In this document: positions 1-7,232 of the stretch, one piece after another
Numbering within the stretch: position 1 is the stretch's first letter
Layout: each line of letters begins with the position of its first letter
DNA from: Candidatus Hodarchaeota archaeon
GTDB taxonomy: Archaea > Asgardarchaeota > Heimdallarchaeia > Hodarchaeales > YT1-039
Direction: 5' to 3'
Length of the DNA: 12,438 bases
NCBI GenBank assembly: GCA_016840025.1
Contig: JAEOTF010000298.1
Coordinates: 1 to 12,438, forward strand
The notes under the pieces: generated by a model
What the model was told of the DNA's origin: nothing
Database searches by the model: none
Seen by the model: the letters and a program-made list of their open reading frames with translations, nothing else
Translations under genes and position numbers: made by a program

Positions 1-48
1 AATAAGACTATCTAAAGCACGACGACCAAAATAACCTTTCATAGTCAT
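1..48 (-). CDS. N-terminus of an unidentified protein (partial, runs off the left edge)
   Basis: Reading leftward from an ATG whose first base is 48, an open frame of 16 codons reaches the window edge and gives MTMKGYFGRRALDSLI. The start is supported by a Shine-Dalgarno-like GGAGTG lying 7 nt upstream of the ATG. A TATA-like stretch (TATATTTA on the minus strand, about 112-119) lies further upstream. A second in-frame ATG two codons in is less likely because the GGAGTG spacing favours the first. The gene is on the same strand as kynureninase but is separated from it by about 256 bp containing its own promoter candidate, so it is probably transcribed separately. Too little is visible to name a family. 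Confidence 0.5.
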   Translation of the reverse strand, partial: MTMKGYFGRRALDSLI

Positions 49-107
49 ATTTCGACACTCCAAGCTTGATTTGTTTGTATCTTGATTCAAAGTGAGGGAT
101 AAACTGT

Positions 108-121
108 CAGTAAATATACTG
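108..121 (-). promoter_or_regulatory. TATA-like promoter element inside a short dyad, upstream of the left-edge gene
   Basis: CAGTA-AATA-TACTG forms a 14-bp inverted repeat with 5-bp arms, and its minus-strand reading contains TATATTTA. It sits about 60-70 nt upstream of the ATG at 48. A second dyad, ATATGT-N8-ACATAT, lies at 191-210. The rest of 49-304 shows no credible gene; the longest minus-strand frame I read there is 13 codons. Short dyads arise easily in DNA this AT-rich, so only the promoter role is proposed. Confidence 0.3.
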
Positions 122-304
122 CGAGTTCTACACTTAAAGAACAATAGACATTTTTTGTTTTTCTCAAGTAATATCAGAAATTAAACTTAAATATGTAGAA
201 CTGCACATATTTACAGTATACATTTAGAGCGATTAAACATTTTCAAACATTAACCTGGTATTTCTACGGGTCATTGACTCTCCTTATACTCTCTTTTACT
301 AAGT

Positions 305-1579
305 TTATTTACTAGCATCGTTTTTTTCCAGAATTCTTGAAAAATAATAAATCTCTTTGAACGTATTATACAATGGAACTGGTGCTACCCTGATTACATC
401 AGGTTCTCGCCAATCACAAAATATACCTGACTTAGTTAAGTGGTCAAAAAGCTGTTTTCCAGTTTTATGGGTTCTGATAGATAATTGACAACCACGTTGA
501 TCTGGGTCTTTTGGGGTAATTATACTAAATTGATCACTAGTGATCTGGTCGATCAAGAACTCTAGATATCCTGTTAAGCGAATTGATTTTTCTCTCAATT
601 TGTTCATTGTGACCTCTTCAAAAATCTCTAAAGATGCTTTTAGTGGCGCCAGACGGAGAATAGATGGAGAACTTATTTGCCATCCACCTGCACCTACAAT
701 TGGATCTATCTCATCTCGCATAAGAAACTGATTCTCACGTTTATTACCCCACCATCCTTCAAAACGCGGAATTCCTTGAGCTTCTCCATGCTTTTCGTGG
801 ACAAAACAACCACCTGGGCTTCCAGGTCCTCCGTTTAGATATTTGTAGTTACACCATACAGCGAAATCTATGTTCCAATCATGCAGCTTTAGAGCCACAT
901 TACCAGCTGAGTGAGCCAAATCAAATCCTACAATACATCCCATCTCATGTCCAATCTTTGTGATATGCTCTAGGTCGAAAGCTTGACCAGAATAATAATT
1001 TACTCCTCCTAGAAGGATCACAGCTATGGAATCACCCTCTCGTTCTATTAATTCTTCAATATCTTCCGTTTGGATAAAAGTTTCATCAGGTCTTGTTTTT
1101 AATTCAAGTAAAGATTTATCTGGAACGACTCCGTGAAATCGCATTTGAGATTTAATCGCATATTGATCACTGGGAAATGTTTTTTCTTCAATAAGGATCT
1201 TGTACCGTTTTTCTGTAGGTCTATAAAAAGAAACGAGCATCAGGTGGAGATTTACCGTAAGAGCGTTCATAATTGCAATCTCCGATGATTTTGCACCTAC
1301 TATTCGTGCTAATTTTTCAATAAGGGGATCAGAATAATGAAGCCACGGGTTATCTCCATGAAAGTACGCTTCAACTCCAAATTGTTCCCAATTAGACATT
1401 ATAGTCTCGATGTATTTACGGGTTGATTTGAGTTGTAACCCCAACGAATTGCCCAGAAAATAAATGGAAGATTCCCCTGTAGAATCTTTAGGAATGAGAA
1501 ATTTCTCTCTATAACCTGCCAATGGATCTTTTGTGTCCATCTCATCTGCGAAATTCTTCCCTGTTTCATAATTTCCCAT
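305..1579 (-). CDS. kynU: Kynureninase (L-kynurenine hydrolase, PLP-dependent)
   Basis: This cytosolic fold-type I PLP enzyme hydrolyses kynurenine or 3-hydroxykynurenine to (hydroxy)anthranilate plus alanine. Numbering is from the ATG at 1579 (424 aa, close to the usual family length of about 400-465). Family motifs in order are FLGNSLGLQ (41-49), NALTVNLH (105-112), the PLP-pyridine aspartate in GFDLAHSAGN (D220, with H223), and the Schiff-base lysine in WCNYKYLNGGPGSPGG (K246), followed by the GWWG segment. The frame stays open to a TTG at 1612, but the ATG at 1579 is preferred because GTGAG lies just upstream and the homologous N-terminus begins near there. It is divergent from the RCK-RyR gene. 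The 3-hydroxykynurenine branch would feed aerobic NAD synthesis, but no other pathway gene is visible here. Confidence 0.95.
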   Translation of the reverse strand: MGNYETGKNFADEMDTKDPLAGYREKFLIPKDSTGESSIYFLGNSLGLQLKSTRKYIETIMSNWEQFGVEAYFHGDNPWLHYSDPLIEKLARIVGAKSSEIAIMNALTVNLHLMLVSFYRPTEKRYKILIEEKTFPSDQYAIKSQMRFHGVVPDKSLLELKTRPDETFIQTEDIEELIEREGDSIAVILLGGVNYYSGQAFDLEHITKIGHEMGCIVGFDLAHSAGNVALKLHDWNIDFAVWCNYKYLNGGPGSPGGCFVHEKHGEAQGIPRFEGWWGNKRENQFLMRDEIDPIVGAGGWQISSPSILRLAPLKASLEIFEEVTMNKLREKSIRLTGYLEFLIDQITSDQFSIITPKDPDQRGCQLSIRTHKTGKQLFDHLTKSGIFCDWREPDVIRVAPVPLYNTFKEIYYFSRILEKNDASK

Positions 1580-1612
1580 AATCTCACTTCTATTTACTGG
1601 AAAGACCAACAA

Positions 1613-1798
1613 TTGATGCTCTGTTTTTTTTTAAAAAAATGTGTCACATCTTATAGAGCTTTTTTTTAGTAATGTTAGAATTTTATACAACTCTCATTTT
1701 TCATTGATGAATAAAGATAAAAGCCCAAAGTTATTCCTAGTCTCTAATAGTCATTATTAGATTTTAAAAGTAACTTCTTTTGAGAAATGGTGGAGTAA
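1613..1798. promoter_or_regulatory. Divergent promoter region between kynU and the RCK-RyR gene
   Basis: This gene-free spacer serves two divergent starts. On the minus strand, CTCTATAAG (about 1652-1660) and a T7A-run near 1624-1639 are TATA-like candidates for kynU. On the plus strand, ATTTTAAAAG (1761-1770) is a TATA candidate for the gene at 1799. Immediately upstream of it is a perfect dyad, CTAATA-GTCAT-TATTAG (1744-1760), a plausible operator overlapping the promoter. These assignments rest on base patterns alone. Confidence 0.4.
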
Positions 1799-4618
1799 TT
1801 GGTCACCCAAAGAAGAATTGATTCTCTTTCATGGCAAGAAAAACTTATAGAAGACAACCAAAAAAACCGAAAGAAGTTTTCACCTTCTGAATTAAAAAGA
1901 ACAATTACAACCTTTATTTTTAGATTTGAGTGGCTTTTTCTTTCAGGAATAGGATTAACTACAATTATTTTGGGATATATTGGTTTTGAGAAATTAGCTA
2001 ACAAACAAAACTCGTATTCTTCCCCAACAACAAATTTTTACAATGTTCTAAAACTATTTATCTTGGATCATGATTTCGATACATCTATACCTATCGAGTT
2101 AGAGATTGCACGTTTCTTAGCACCTATGTTTTTAGTTTATGCGGGTTTTAAAGCGTTATTGTTAGTTTTTCAAGAAAATATTCAGGTTTTTCGGTTGCGA
2201 TTTCTGAAAAATCACGTAGTTATTTGTGGATTAGGTGATAAAGGCTATTATCTGAGCCAAGACTTTATTGAGAATAATTCCAAAGTTGTAATAATCGACA
2301 ACGATCAAAAAAATGATTATTCCCGATTACTTAAAGGAAAAGCCACTATTCTGATTGGTGACGCTACAGATATAGGTCTACTTCAAAAAGTCCGAGTCCA
2401 TCGCGCAGCTTACATCGTGGTTGTTACCAATGATGATGGAATTAATGTTGAGATTGCAGTACACGCTTATAATCTTGTCAATTCTTTCCGACCACAAAAG
2501 GACAGGGATGAGAAAAAAGTCAAGTGTTTTGTCCATATGGTTGATTTACAGTTAAGAGCCATTTTAAAGAAACATACTATCTTTACGAATCCATATGATG
2601 TTTTCGAGCTAGTTTTCTTCAATAGTTTTGAGAATGCAGCTCGATTAGTTTTTAGAAATTATCCCATCGATAAAATAACATCGTTTAATCCTTCCACTGA
2701 TCAAATACATCTTGTAATAATGGGTTTGGGGCGTATGGGGCAAAATGTTTTGGTTCAAGCGTCAAAAATATGTTGCTATACCACTTCAACCAAGCCCTGC
2801 ATTACAGTAGTTGATAAAGAAGCTGAATTGAAAGTCAGTACATTTCAGCGTTATAATCCTCATTTTACAAAAGTTTTTGATCTACATTATGAAAACTTCG
2901 ATATTTTATCACCAAAACTGAATCAGGCCTCATTTTGGAATAACGAAGAAACTCCCCCTGTTACATTATTTATTATCTGCATTAATGATGATGTTATTGG
3001 ATTGACGACAGCACTAACATTACTTCAACGCTGTGCACAAGATAATCTGAAAATTCCTGTACTTGTTCGTATGAATGATTACGCTGGATTGGCTACTCTT
3101 CTAAGTGAATATGATTTTGTGAAAAATAATCCGGTTTATCCATTCGGTATGACTAGAGACATTATTTCAAGAGAAATATTGATTAATGAGAGTTTAGACA
3201 CTTTGGCGAAAATTATTAGTAGGGGAGAAGAGTTAGAGGAACTAACTACCTATTTACCCAGTGAGGTTGATACAAAAACACAAATGTGGGATGATCTTCC
3301 AGAAAATCTGAAAGAATCAACTCGACATCAAGCAGATCACATGGAAATACAACTTAGAAATATAGACTGTATAGTGGAAAGAGTTGAAAACAGAGCTGTA
3401 AGGATATATCAGTTAATTCCAAAAGAAATTGAAGAATTGGCTCAATTAGAGCATTCTCGCTGGATGAGTGAACGTTATTTAGCTGGATGGACTTATACAA
3501 CGGGTGAAATAAACAGTAAAACTAAAGTTACACCGTTTTTAGTATCTTGGGATGAATTACCTGAAGATAGGAAAGAAATGAATCGTGAAGTTGTTCGAAA
3601 AATCCCGAAATTATTAGCTAATTATAGCTTAGAAATCCATAAACTCGCTCCATATATTCGACCTAGAAATCTACCACCTGTTATTGAGCATTTTACATTT
3701 TATAAAGGTGCTAAGAGTAAAATTTTGTTATTAAATTACTCGATAACTTCTAAAAATCTAAATCTACCTCAACCAATTGGAGAAACTTCCAAACCAAGTG
3801 AATGGATCAGTGAATACCAAGTATATTTTCAAAAATTAGCTAATGATCCTTTACTTCGAGAATGGATAAAAACAAGACTTCATATATTGATTAATGGTCC
3901 TCAAAGTCTTCAAAATTTTTATCTGTTAGACGCATTAATTATTGTTCCTCCTTTGGAAAAATATTTCAATTCATTATTCGAGACCCTATCAATATATGGT
4001 AAAACAGGGATTTTCGGATCAAAAGGTTCGGGTAAAAGCTTATTATTGTTATATTTGGCACACAGATGGACAATTGAACATAAAACGCCGATTCTTTTTA
4101 TTGAACATCCTCATATTTTGACTAGAACAGATTTGGAACAATTAGAAGATAGATTATCCGATTTAACCGATATTTATGGTTATGAGAAAAGATGGCTCAT
4201 CATTTTTGAAAATTCACACAAGATTATAACTAAACAACTTAATGGATTTCAAAGAATAGTTAGTTTGACCAGTGGAATGCCAATTTCAGTTATCTTTAGC
4301 TTTACAACTAAACAATCCCAAGATGTTTTTTCGGATGATTCGATGAAATCAGAACAAGGCAAGCTTATTAACCGTTTGATTACCATGATTCAGACCCCAA
4401 AACTAGTAGAGCATTCCCAATTTTCATACATGTGGAAAAAATGGCAAGAATATTTCGTTGAATGGGTTTCATTAATTAGCTCTATGATATATGATGTAGA
4501 TCTTACTAAAAAAGCGTCATCAGAATCATTAACCGAACAAAGTATAAATGCAACCACACCACTAGACTATGTATCTAATGAAATAAATTTCTCAAAAGTA
4601 ATTATGGGAAAGAAATGA
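1799..4618 (+). CDS. Two-TM, double RCK/TrkA-N, RyR-domain and P-loop NTPase fusion protein
   Basis: The protein has 939 residues. Visible modules in order are: a basic N-terminus; TM1 (about 44-63); a loop containing a hydrophobic helix but no TVGYG-type potassium filter; TM2 (about 105-125); a first Rossmann/RCK domain (GLGDKG 144-149, IIDND 165-169, GDAT 187-190); a second one (GLGRMG 309-314, VVDKE 337-341); a RyR domain (about 536-615, with LAQLEHSRWMSERYLAGW and WDELPEDRKEMNRE); and a C-terminal NTPase with Walker A GSKGSGKS (740-747) and a Walker B-like LIIFEN (800-805) in which E replaces the usual D. RCK domains typically bind NAD(H) or nucleotides and gate ion transport. RyR-type modules are found fused to such regions in bacteria. 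The TTG start is supported by GGTGGAG at 1789-1795, and the first internal Met is only at 110. The likely role is a ligand-sensing membrane channel or signalling protein. Its substrate cannot be inferred. Confidence 0.85.
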   Translation: MVTQRRIDSLSWQEKLIEDNQKNRKKFSPSELKRTITTFIFRFEWLFLSGIGLTTIILGYIGFEKLANKQNSYSSPTTNFYNVLKLFILDHDFDTSIPIELEIARFLAPMFLVYAGFKALLLVFQENIQVFRLRFLKNHVVICGLGDKGYYLSQDFIENNSKVVIIDNDQKNDYSRLLKGKATILIGDATDIGLLQKVRVHRAAYIVVVTNDDGINVEIAVHAYNLVNSFRPQKDRDEKKVKCFVHMVDLQLRAILKKHTIFTNPYDVFELVFFNSFENAARLVFRNYPIDKITSFNPSTDQIHLVIMGLGRMGQNVLVQASKICCYTTSTKPCITVVDKEAELKVSTFQRYNPHFTKVFDLHYENFDILSPKLNQASFWNNEETPPVTLFIICINDDVIGLTTALTLLQRCAQDNLKIPVLVRMNDYAGLATLLSEYDFVKNNPVYPFGMTRDIISREILINESLDTLAKIISRGEELEELTTYLPSEVDTKTQMWDDLPENLKESTRHQADHMEIQLRNIDCIVERVENRAVRIYQLIPKEIEELAQLEHSRWMSERYLAGWTYTTGEINSKTKVTPFLVSWDELPEDRKEMNREVVRKIPKLLANYSLEIHKLAPYIRPRNLPPVIEHFTFYKGAKSKILLLNYSITSKNLNLPQPIGETSKPSEWISEYQVYFQKLANDPLLREWIKTRLHILINGPQSLQNFYLLDALIIVPPLEKYFNSLFETLSIYGKTGIFGSKGSGKSLLLLYLAHRWTIEHKTPILFIEHPHILTRTDLEQLEDRLSDLTDIYGYEKRWLIIFENSHKIITKQLNGFQRIVSLTSGMPISVIFSFTTKQSQDVFSDDSMKSEQGKLINRLITMIQTPKLVEHSQFSYMWKKWQEYFVEWVSLISSMIYDVDLTKKASSESLTEQSINATTPLDYVSNEINFSKVIMGKK

Positions 4619-4672
4619 AGAACTAAATGAGTGGTTTGGAAAAATCGGTTAGTAAATACTTAAACAACGATG

Positions 4673-4678
4673 AAAAAA
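4673..4678 (-). terminator. Oligo-T terminator candidate for the ParA-longin operon
   Basis: A6 on the plus strand gives T6 in the minus-strand transcript, about 23-28 nt past the stop of the longin gene at 4701. Together with the T-rich tract on the other strand, it makes the 82-bp convergent spacer a reciprocal termination zone. Confidence 0.3.
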
Positions 4679-4700
4679 GCAAATAAGCCCAAGGGAAATC

Positions 4701-5336
4701 TCAAGTAGCACGAAAATATATTGTTTTTTCTTTCTTTTGTTTTGTGCCAATATAGCCCATTTCCTGTAATGCAGTTATATTGCTTAATGTATTATCTATG
4801 TCCTCGCCTTTTTCTTGAGCAATTTCTTCAATTGTGCCTTCTTTTAATGAAATCATCGTTAAAGCTATAGATTGTAAATGATGAGGTAAATTAAAAATCG
4901 CACCTGTATCAAGTACCTTAGTGGGTTTTAGAAACTTCGATTCATCGGAAATAGTCTCATCTGTAATAATTTCGGAAATGATTTTTTTAAAAGGTGCAAA
5001 GATATTAGAATTATGATGAGATTCCGAAAGAACTTCACCATATTCTTTTATAAATCGTAAACCTAGCATTTGTATGATATCTTGTGGGCTTTTAGGAACA
5101 TCGGTCACCAGTACTATCCGAACTGGACCAAATGAGCGAACATGATAAGAAATCCCTCCGATTTCTATACTCTTCAATTCGGTAGATCTCTCTGTAACCT
5201 CGTTTCCTACATCTTGAAGTGCAGTAAATAACCCTCGAAGTAATTGTTCATCGGAAATAGTCTCAACTGACTGGAAATTTTGACTTAGAAGCGTTCTCTC
5301 ATCATTTGTAATTATGTAAACTGCATAAATAATCAT
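4701..5336 (-). CDS. Longin-like domain protein with C-terminal winged helix, ParA partner
   Basis: The protein has 211 residues. Residues 1-105 follow a longin/roadblock-like alternation of strands and helices: strand IIYAVYII (2-9), a helix around 28-45, strands 55-79 (including VRIVLVTD), then a long amphipathic helix 83-103 (QDIIQMLGLRFIKEYGEVL). A linker of about 40 residues leads to a winged-helix-like domain (about 150-211; GTIEEIAQEKGEDIDNTLSN then LQEMGYIG). Longin domains in eukaryotes serve vesicle traffic and small-GTPase regulation, and they are numerous in Asgard genomes. The ATG at 5336 follows the parA stop by 6 bp, with GGGGAA in the end of parA as a possible ribosome site. 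Translational coupling and a joint function with the ATPase are inferred. The longin call is from pattern only; a roadblock-type domain is the main alternative. Confidence 0.7.
   Translation of the reverse strand: MIIYAVYIITNDERTLLSQNFQSVETISDEQLLRGLFTALQDVGNEVTERSTELKSIEIGGISYHVRSFGPVRIVLVTDVPKSPQDIIQMLGLRFIKEYGEVLSESHHNSNIFAPFKKIISEIITDETISDESKFLKPTKVLDTGAIFNLPHHLQSIALTMISLKEGTIEEIAQEKGEDIDNTLSNITALQEMGYIGTKQKKEKTIYFRAT
4721..4744 (+). terminator. T-rich terminator-like tract for the RCK-RyR gene
   Basis: A plus-strand tract of T runs (T6, T3, T4, T4 broken by single bases) begins about 100 nt after the stop at 4618. It resembles the T-rich signals at which archaeal polymerase terminates. 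It lies inside the 3' end of the convergent longin gene, where it encodes the Lys-rich C-terminus. Confidence 0.35.
4941..5265. repeat. 19-bp exact direct repeat inside the longin gene
   Basis: TTCATCGGAAATAGTCTCA occurs at 4941-4959 and again at 5247-5265. On the coding strand both copies encode ETISDE (residues 25-30 and 127-132) in the same frame. One copy lies in the longin domain and the other in the linker. Exact identity at the DNA level, including third codon positions, points to a recent copy event or to coincidence plus selection. Confidence 0.6.
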
Positions 5337-5342
5337 TTACAT

Positions 5343-6188
5343 TTATTCCCCAAATAATTCTGGAATTTTATCTATAAGTGTTGTAGCAAAAATATGATTT
5401 GGTTGATCTAAGGTATAGATGGGCCGAGAAGATTCCTGTTCCTGTAAAGCTTTGATTGCTTCTCGAAACTCAATTGATTGCAGTTCTAAATCGGTAGGAA
5501 TCCATCCAAGAAATTTAACCACTTTATCTCCAATATCTTTCATGAAACGCTTTTCTATTAATCCTTGAATTCGTGATTTCTCCTCTTCGGTCAAGATTGC
5601 ATCTTTGGGAACCATATTCGCTAAAACTACAGAAGGGCTTCTTAATTGTTTATACAAGCCTGCAATCATTTGTGAAGTACCAATGACATCTGCATTACTC
5701 AATTTAATGATAAATAAATTACTATTAGTCACTAACATCACATTTACAGTCGAATATCCTGTCCCAGGGCTACAATCAACGATCCAGTATTCAATTTCAT
5801 TGTTTTTAAGCCATTTTTTTAATGCTAGGAGTTTATCTAACATTCTAATTGAAGTCTCTTGATCAATCCGAATAAGTTTCTGAATTGTATCGGGAGTAGG
5901 ATCTGCAAACCCAACTAATAACTTCCCTGAGAGATTAAGAGAAGGAGCGACATCCTGCAGACACTGTTCAGCGGCTTCATCTCCCAGTAAGTACTCGTTA
6001 ATCCAGTTGACTTGAGGCTTAAAGAAGGTCATAATAGAGGGTCCATGAAAATCGGTATCGAGCAAGCAAACTTTTTTACCAGTTTTTGCTAAGTGTATGG
6101 CCAAATTAACTCCAATACTAGTTTTTCCAACCCCACCCTTATGAGAGAGGATTGCTACTGACTTCAAAGACAAATGGAATACCCTCAT
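5343..6188 (-). CDS. ParA/MinD-family SIMIBI ATPase
   Basis: The protein has 281 residues. The deviant Walker A is HKGGVGKTS (16-24) with the signature lysine K17. Switch I/Walker A' is LLDTDFHGPS (42-51), and the Walker B-like segment is WIVDCSPGTG (135-144). These mark a MinD/ParA-type ATPase that dimerises on ATP binding. Such proteins position partners on membranes or DNA, segregate plasmids or chromosomes, or insert metal clusters (Mrp/NBP35 type). The CxxC pair expected of the cluster-inserting kind is not seen, and no C-terminal MinD membrane helix is obvious, since the C-terminus ends in LIDKIPELFGE. The ATG at 6188 has AAGGGA 4 nt upstream, and a 14-bp palindrome lies 17-30 nt upstream. 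The gene leads a two-gene operon with the longin protein, which may be its cargo or activator. No parS-like array is seen. Confidence 0.88.
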   Translation of the reverse strand: MRVFHLSLKSVAILSHKGGVGKTSIGVNLAIHLAKTGKKVCLLDTDFHGPSIMTFFKPQVNWINEYLLGDEAAEQCLQDVAPSLNLSGKLLVGFADPTPDTIQKLIRIDQETSIRMLDKLLALKKWLKNNEIEYWIVDCSPGTGYSTVNVMLVTNSNLFIIKLSNADVIGTSQMIAGLYKQLRSPSVVLANMVPKDAILTEEEKSRIQGLIEKRFMKDIGDKVVKFLGWIPTDLELQSIEFREAIKALQEQESSRPIYTLDQPNHIFATTLIDKIPELFGE

Positions 6189-6204
6189 ATTTCCCTTAGC
6201 ATTA

Positions 6205-6218
6205 GTATTAATTAATAC
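6205..6218 (-). promoter_or_regulatory. Perfect 14-bp palindrome / TATA box upstream of the ParA-like gene
   Basis: GTATTAATTAATAC is a perfect palindrome ending 17 nt before the ATG at 6188. Its centre is TATA-like and is about 24 nt from the start codon, the normal archaeal TATA-to-transcription-start distance. The transcript could therefore be nearly leaderless. The symmetry would also suit an autoregulatory operator. Confidence 0.45.
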
Positions 6219-6312
6219 AACGGGAATCTATTATCATCCTCAAATCCAAAAATGATAAAAATATCTATTAAATTCACTAAAAATAATTGAATTAAGGCTG
6301 GTTGATTTAAGT

Positions 6313-6897
6313 TTGTCCAAATTAAGATTTAATTTCAAATTATTTTCGTTTATGCTTATGTTTCAAAATCTTTCTATTCCTTTTCTCTTCGTTGGAGCAT
6401 TATATGTCTTTTTTCTGGATATTATCGCTTTTATTGGTCTAATCGTTTTATTTCTCTATTTATTTATCAAAGTTGAAGACCTTATCCTAAAAAAAAGATA
6501 TCAAAAGATCATTTTTGGATTAATCGTGTGGTTACTTTCCCGTGTAATTTGGCAATTGATATATCTACCAAATATCGGTGAAACGGATTTTGATAAAATA
6601 TCTGACCTTTTTTTTATAGTTGGTCTATTAATGAGCATTGGAGCTATTGGTTTGCTAGTTTTCGTTTTACAATTAATACAATTATCAGAGCAATGGGCTA
6701 TGAATTCTAAAATAAGATATTTACTACTAGCCTATGGTATTACTAACCTAATCAGCTCTATACTGGTTATTATTGCAGTCGGTATTTTTATCAAGGTATC
6801 TCTGGTACCAATTCTTGGTATTTTTGTTTTTATGTGGTTATTTAGAAATACGGAGAATATAATCCCCATCATTCCAAGGAATCGTGGCTTAAATTAA
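6313..6897 (+). CDS. Polytopic membrane protein, five to six helices, family not recognised
   Basis: The protein has 194 residues and is strongly hydrophobic. Likely membrane segments are about 12-33, 34-54, 66-86, 97-124, 134-157 and 159-176. A short charged loop (KVEDLILKKRYQK, about 53-65) is followed by an acidic loop (NIGETDFDKISD, about 87-98). No transporter signature, catalytic motif or signal-sensing domain is recognisable. The TTG start at 6313 is chosen because GGTTGAT lies 7 nt upstream; the first ATG would be at residue 14 and would cut into the first helix. The gene is divergent from the ParA-longin operon across a 124-bp AT-rich spacer. A link to that operon is possible only by position. 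Confidence 0.75.
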   Translation: MSKLRFNFKLFSFMLMFQNLSIPFLFVGALYVFFLDIIAFIGLIVLFLYLFIKVEDLILKKRYQKIIFGLIVWLLSRVIWQLIYLPNIGETDFDKISDLFFIVGLLMSIGAIGLLVFVLQLIQLSEQWAMNSKIRYLLLAYGITNLISSILVIIAVGIFIKVSLVPILGIFVFMWLFRNTENIIPIIPRNRGLN

Positions 6898-7034
6898 CAA
6901 TCATTCAACAAGGTCAGTAAATTAGAATCTTTTATGATTATGGTTATTTATCGAGCAAAGAGACCTCTATGCCTAATGAAATTTTGAGCTGTGACTTATT
7001 TCTACGATTCGCCAATTAAACCTCCCACATGTGA

Positions 7035-7232
7035 CTATTCGTTAATAAACTCGTAGAGTCGATCTATATAGCAATGACCATCTGTATGGGTATGTCGTTG
7101 ACCTCGATGTTCACCAAATCGAACAACTGGGCTGCGGGAGCGGGATGTTTTTCGTGAAATGACAATAATTCTGTTAAAACGGAAAAAATCATTCACCTGA
7201 AGATCATTAGTTCGATCCATTGACTTAAACAT
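7035..7232 (-). CDS. Small basic His-containing protein, translationally coupled, unknown
   Basis: The protein has 65 residues. The frame starts with an ATG whose first eight bases, ATGTTTAA, contain the stop codon of the upstream winged-helix gene. This is a typical arrangement for translational coupling. The N-terminal half is MFKSMDRTNDLQVNDFFRFN, the middle is Arg/Ser-rich (SRKTSRSRSPVVRFGEHRG), and the C-terminal half has H46, H51, H53, H57 and C59 in HRGQRHTHTDGHCYIDRL, which could bind metal. No family is recognised. An internal ATG at residue 5 is an alternative start. Evidence for the gene is the coupling and its protein-like composition; the short length leaves real doubt. Confidence 0.5.
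   Translation of the reverse strand: MFKSMDRTNDLQVNDFFRFNRIIVISRKTSRSRSPVVRFGEHRGQRHTHTDGHCYIDRLYEFINE

Noticed and set aside
540..731. 63-codon plus-strand ORF inside the kynureninase region
   Set aside because: It is antisense to conserved kynureninase codons and has no domain, so it is a shadow. The out-of-phase minus-strand ORF at 1399-1587 is a shadow for the same reason.
1744..2004. 86-codon minus-strand ORF over the RCK-RyR start
   Set aside because: It is antisense to the N-terminal TM region, has no recognisable motif, and uses promoter DNA as its end.
1799..4618. Canonical potassium channel or KtrA/TrkA transporter call
   Set aside because: RCK domains are present, but no TVGYG filter is visible between the two helices, so ion selectivity should not be named.
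4627..4686. 19-residue plus-strand ORF (MSGLEKSVSKYLNNDEKSK) after the RCK-RyR gene
   Set aside because: It has no ribosome site, is very short and lies in a convergent terminator region. Such ORFs are expected by chance in Lys/Glu-rich AT-rich DNA.
5605..5862. 85-codon plus-strand ORF inside the ParA-like gene
   Set aside because: It is antisense to the Walker B region of a strongly supported ATPase. No independent evidence supports it.
7110..7220. tRNA-like TTCGATT/TTCGATC loops
   Set aside because: The flanking bases do not form the 5-bp T stem, and no acceptor or anticodon arm can be drawn. The segment lies in a coupled ORF.
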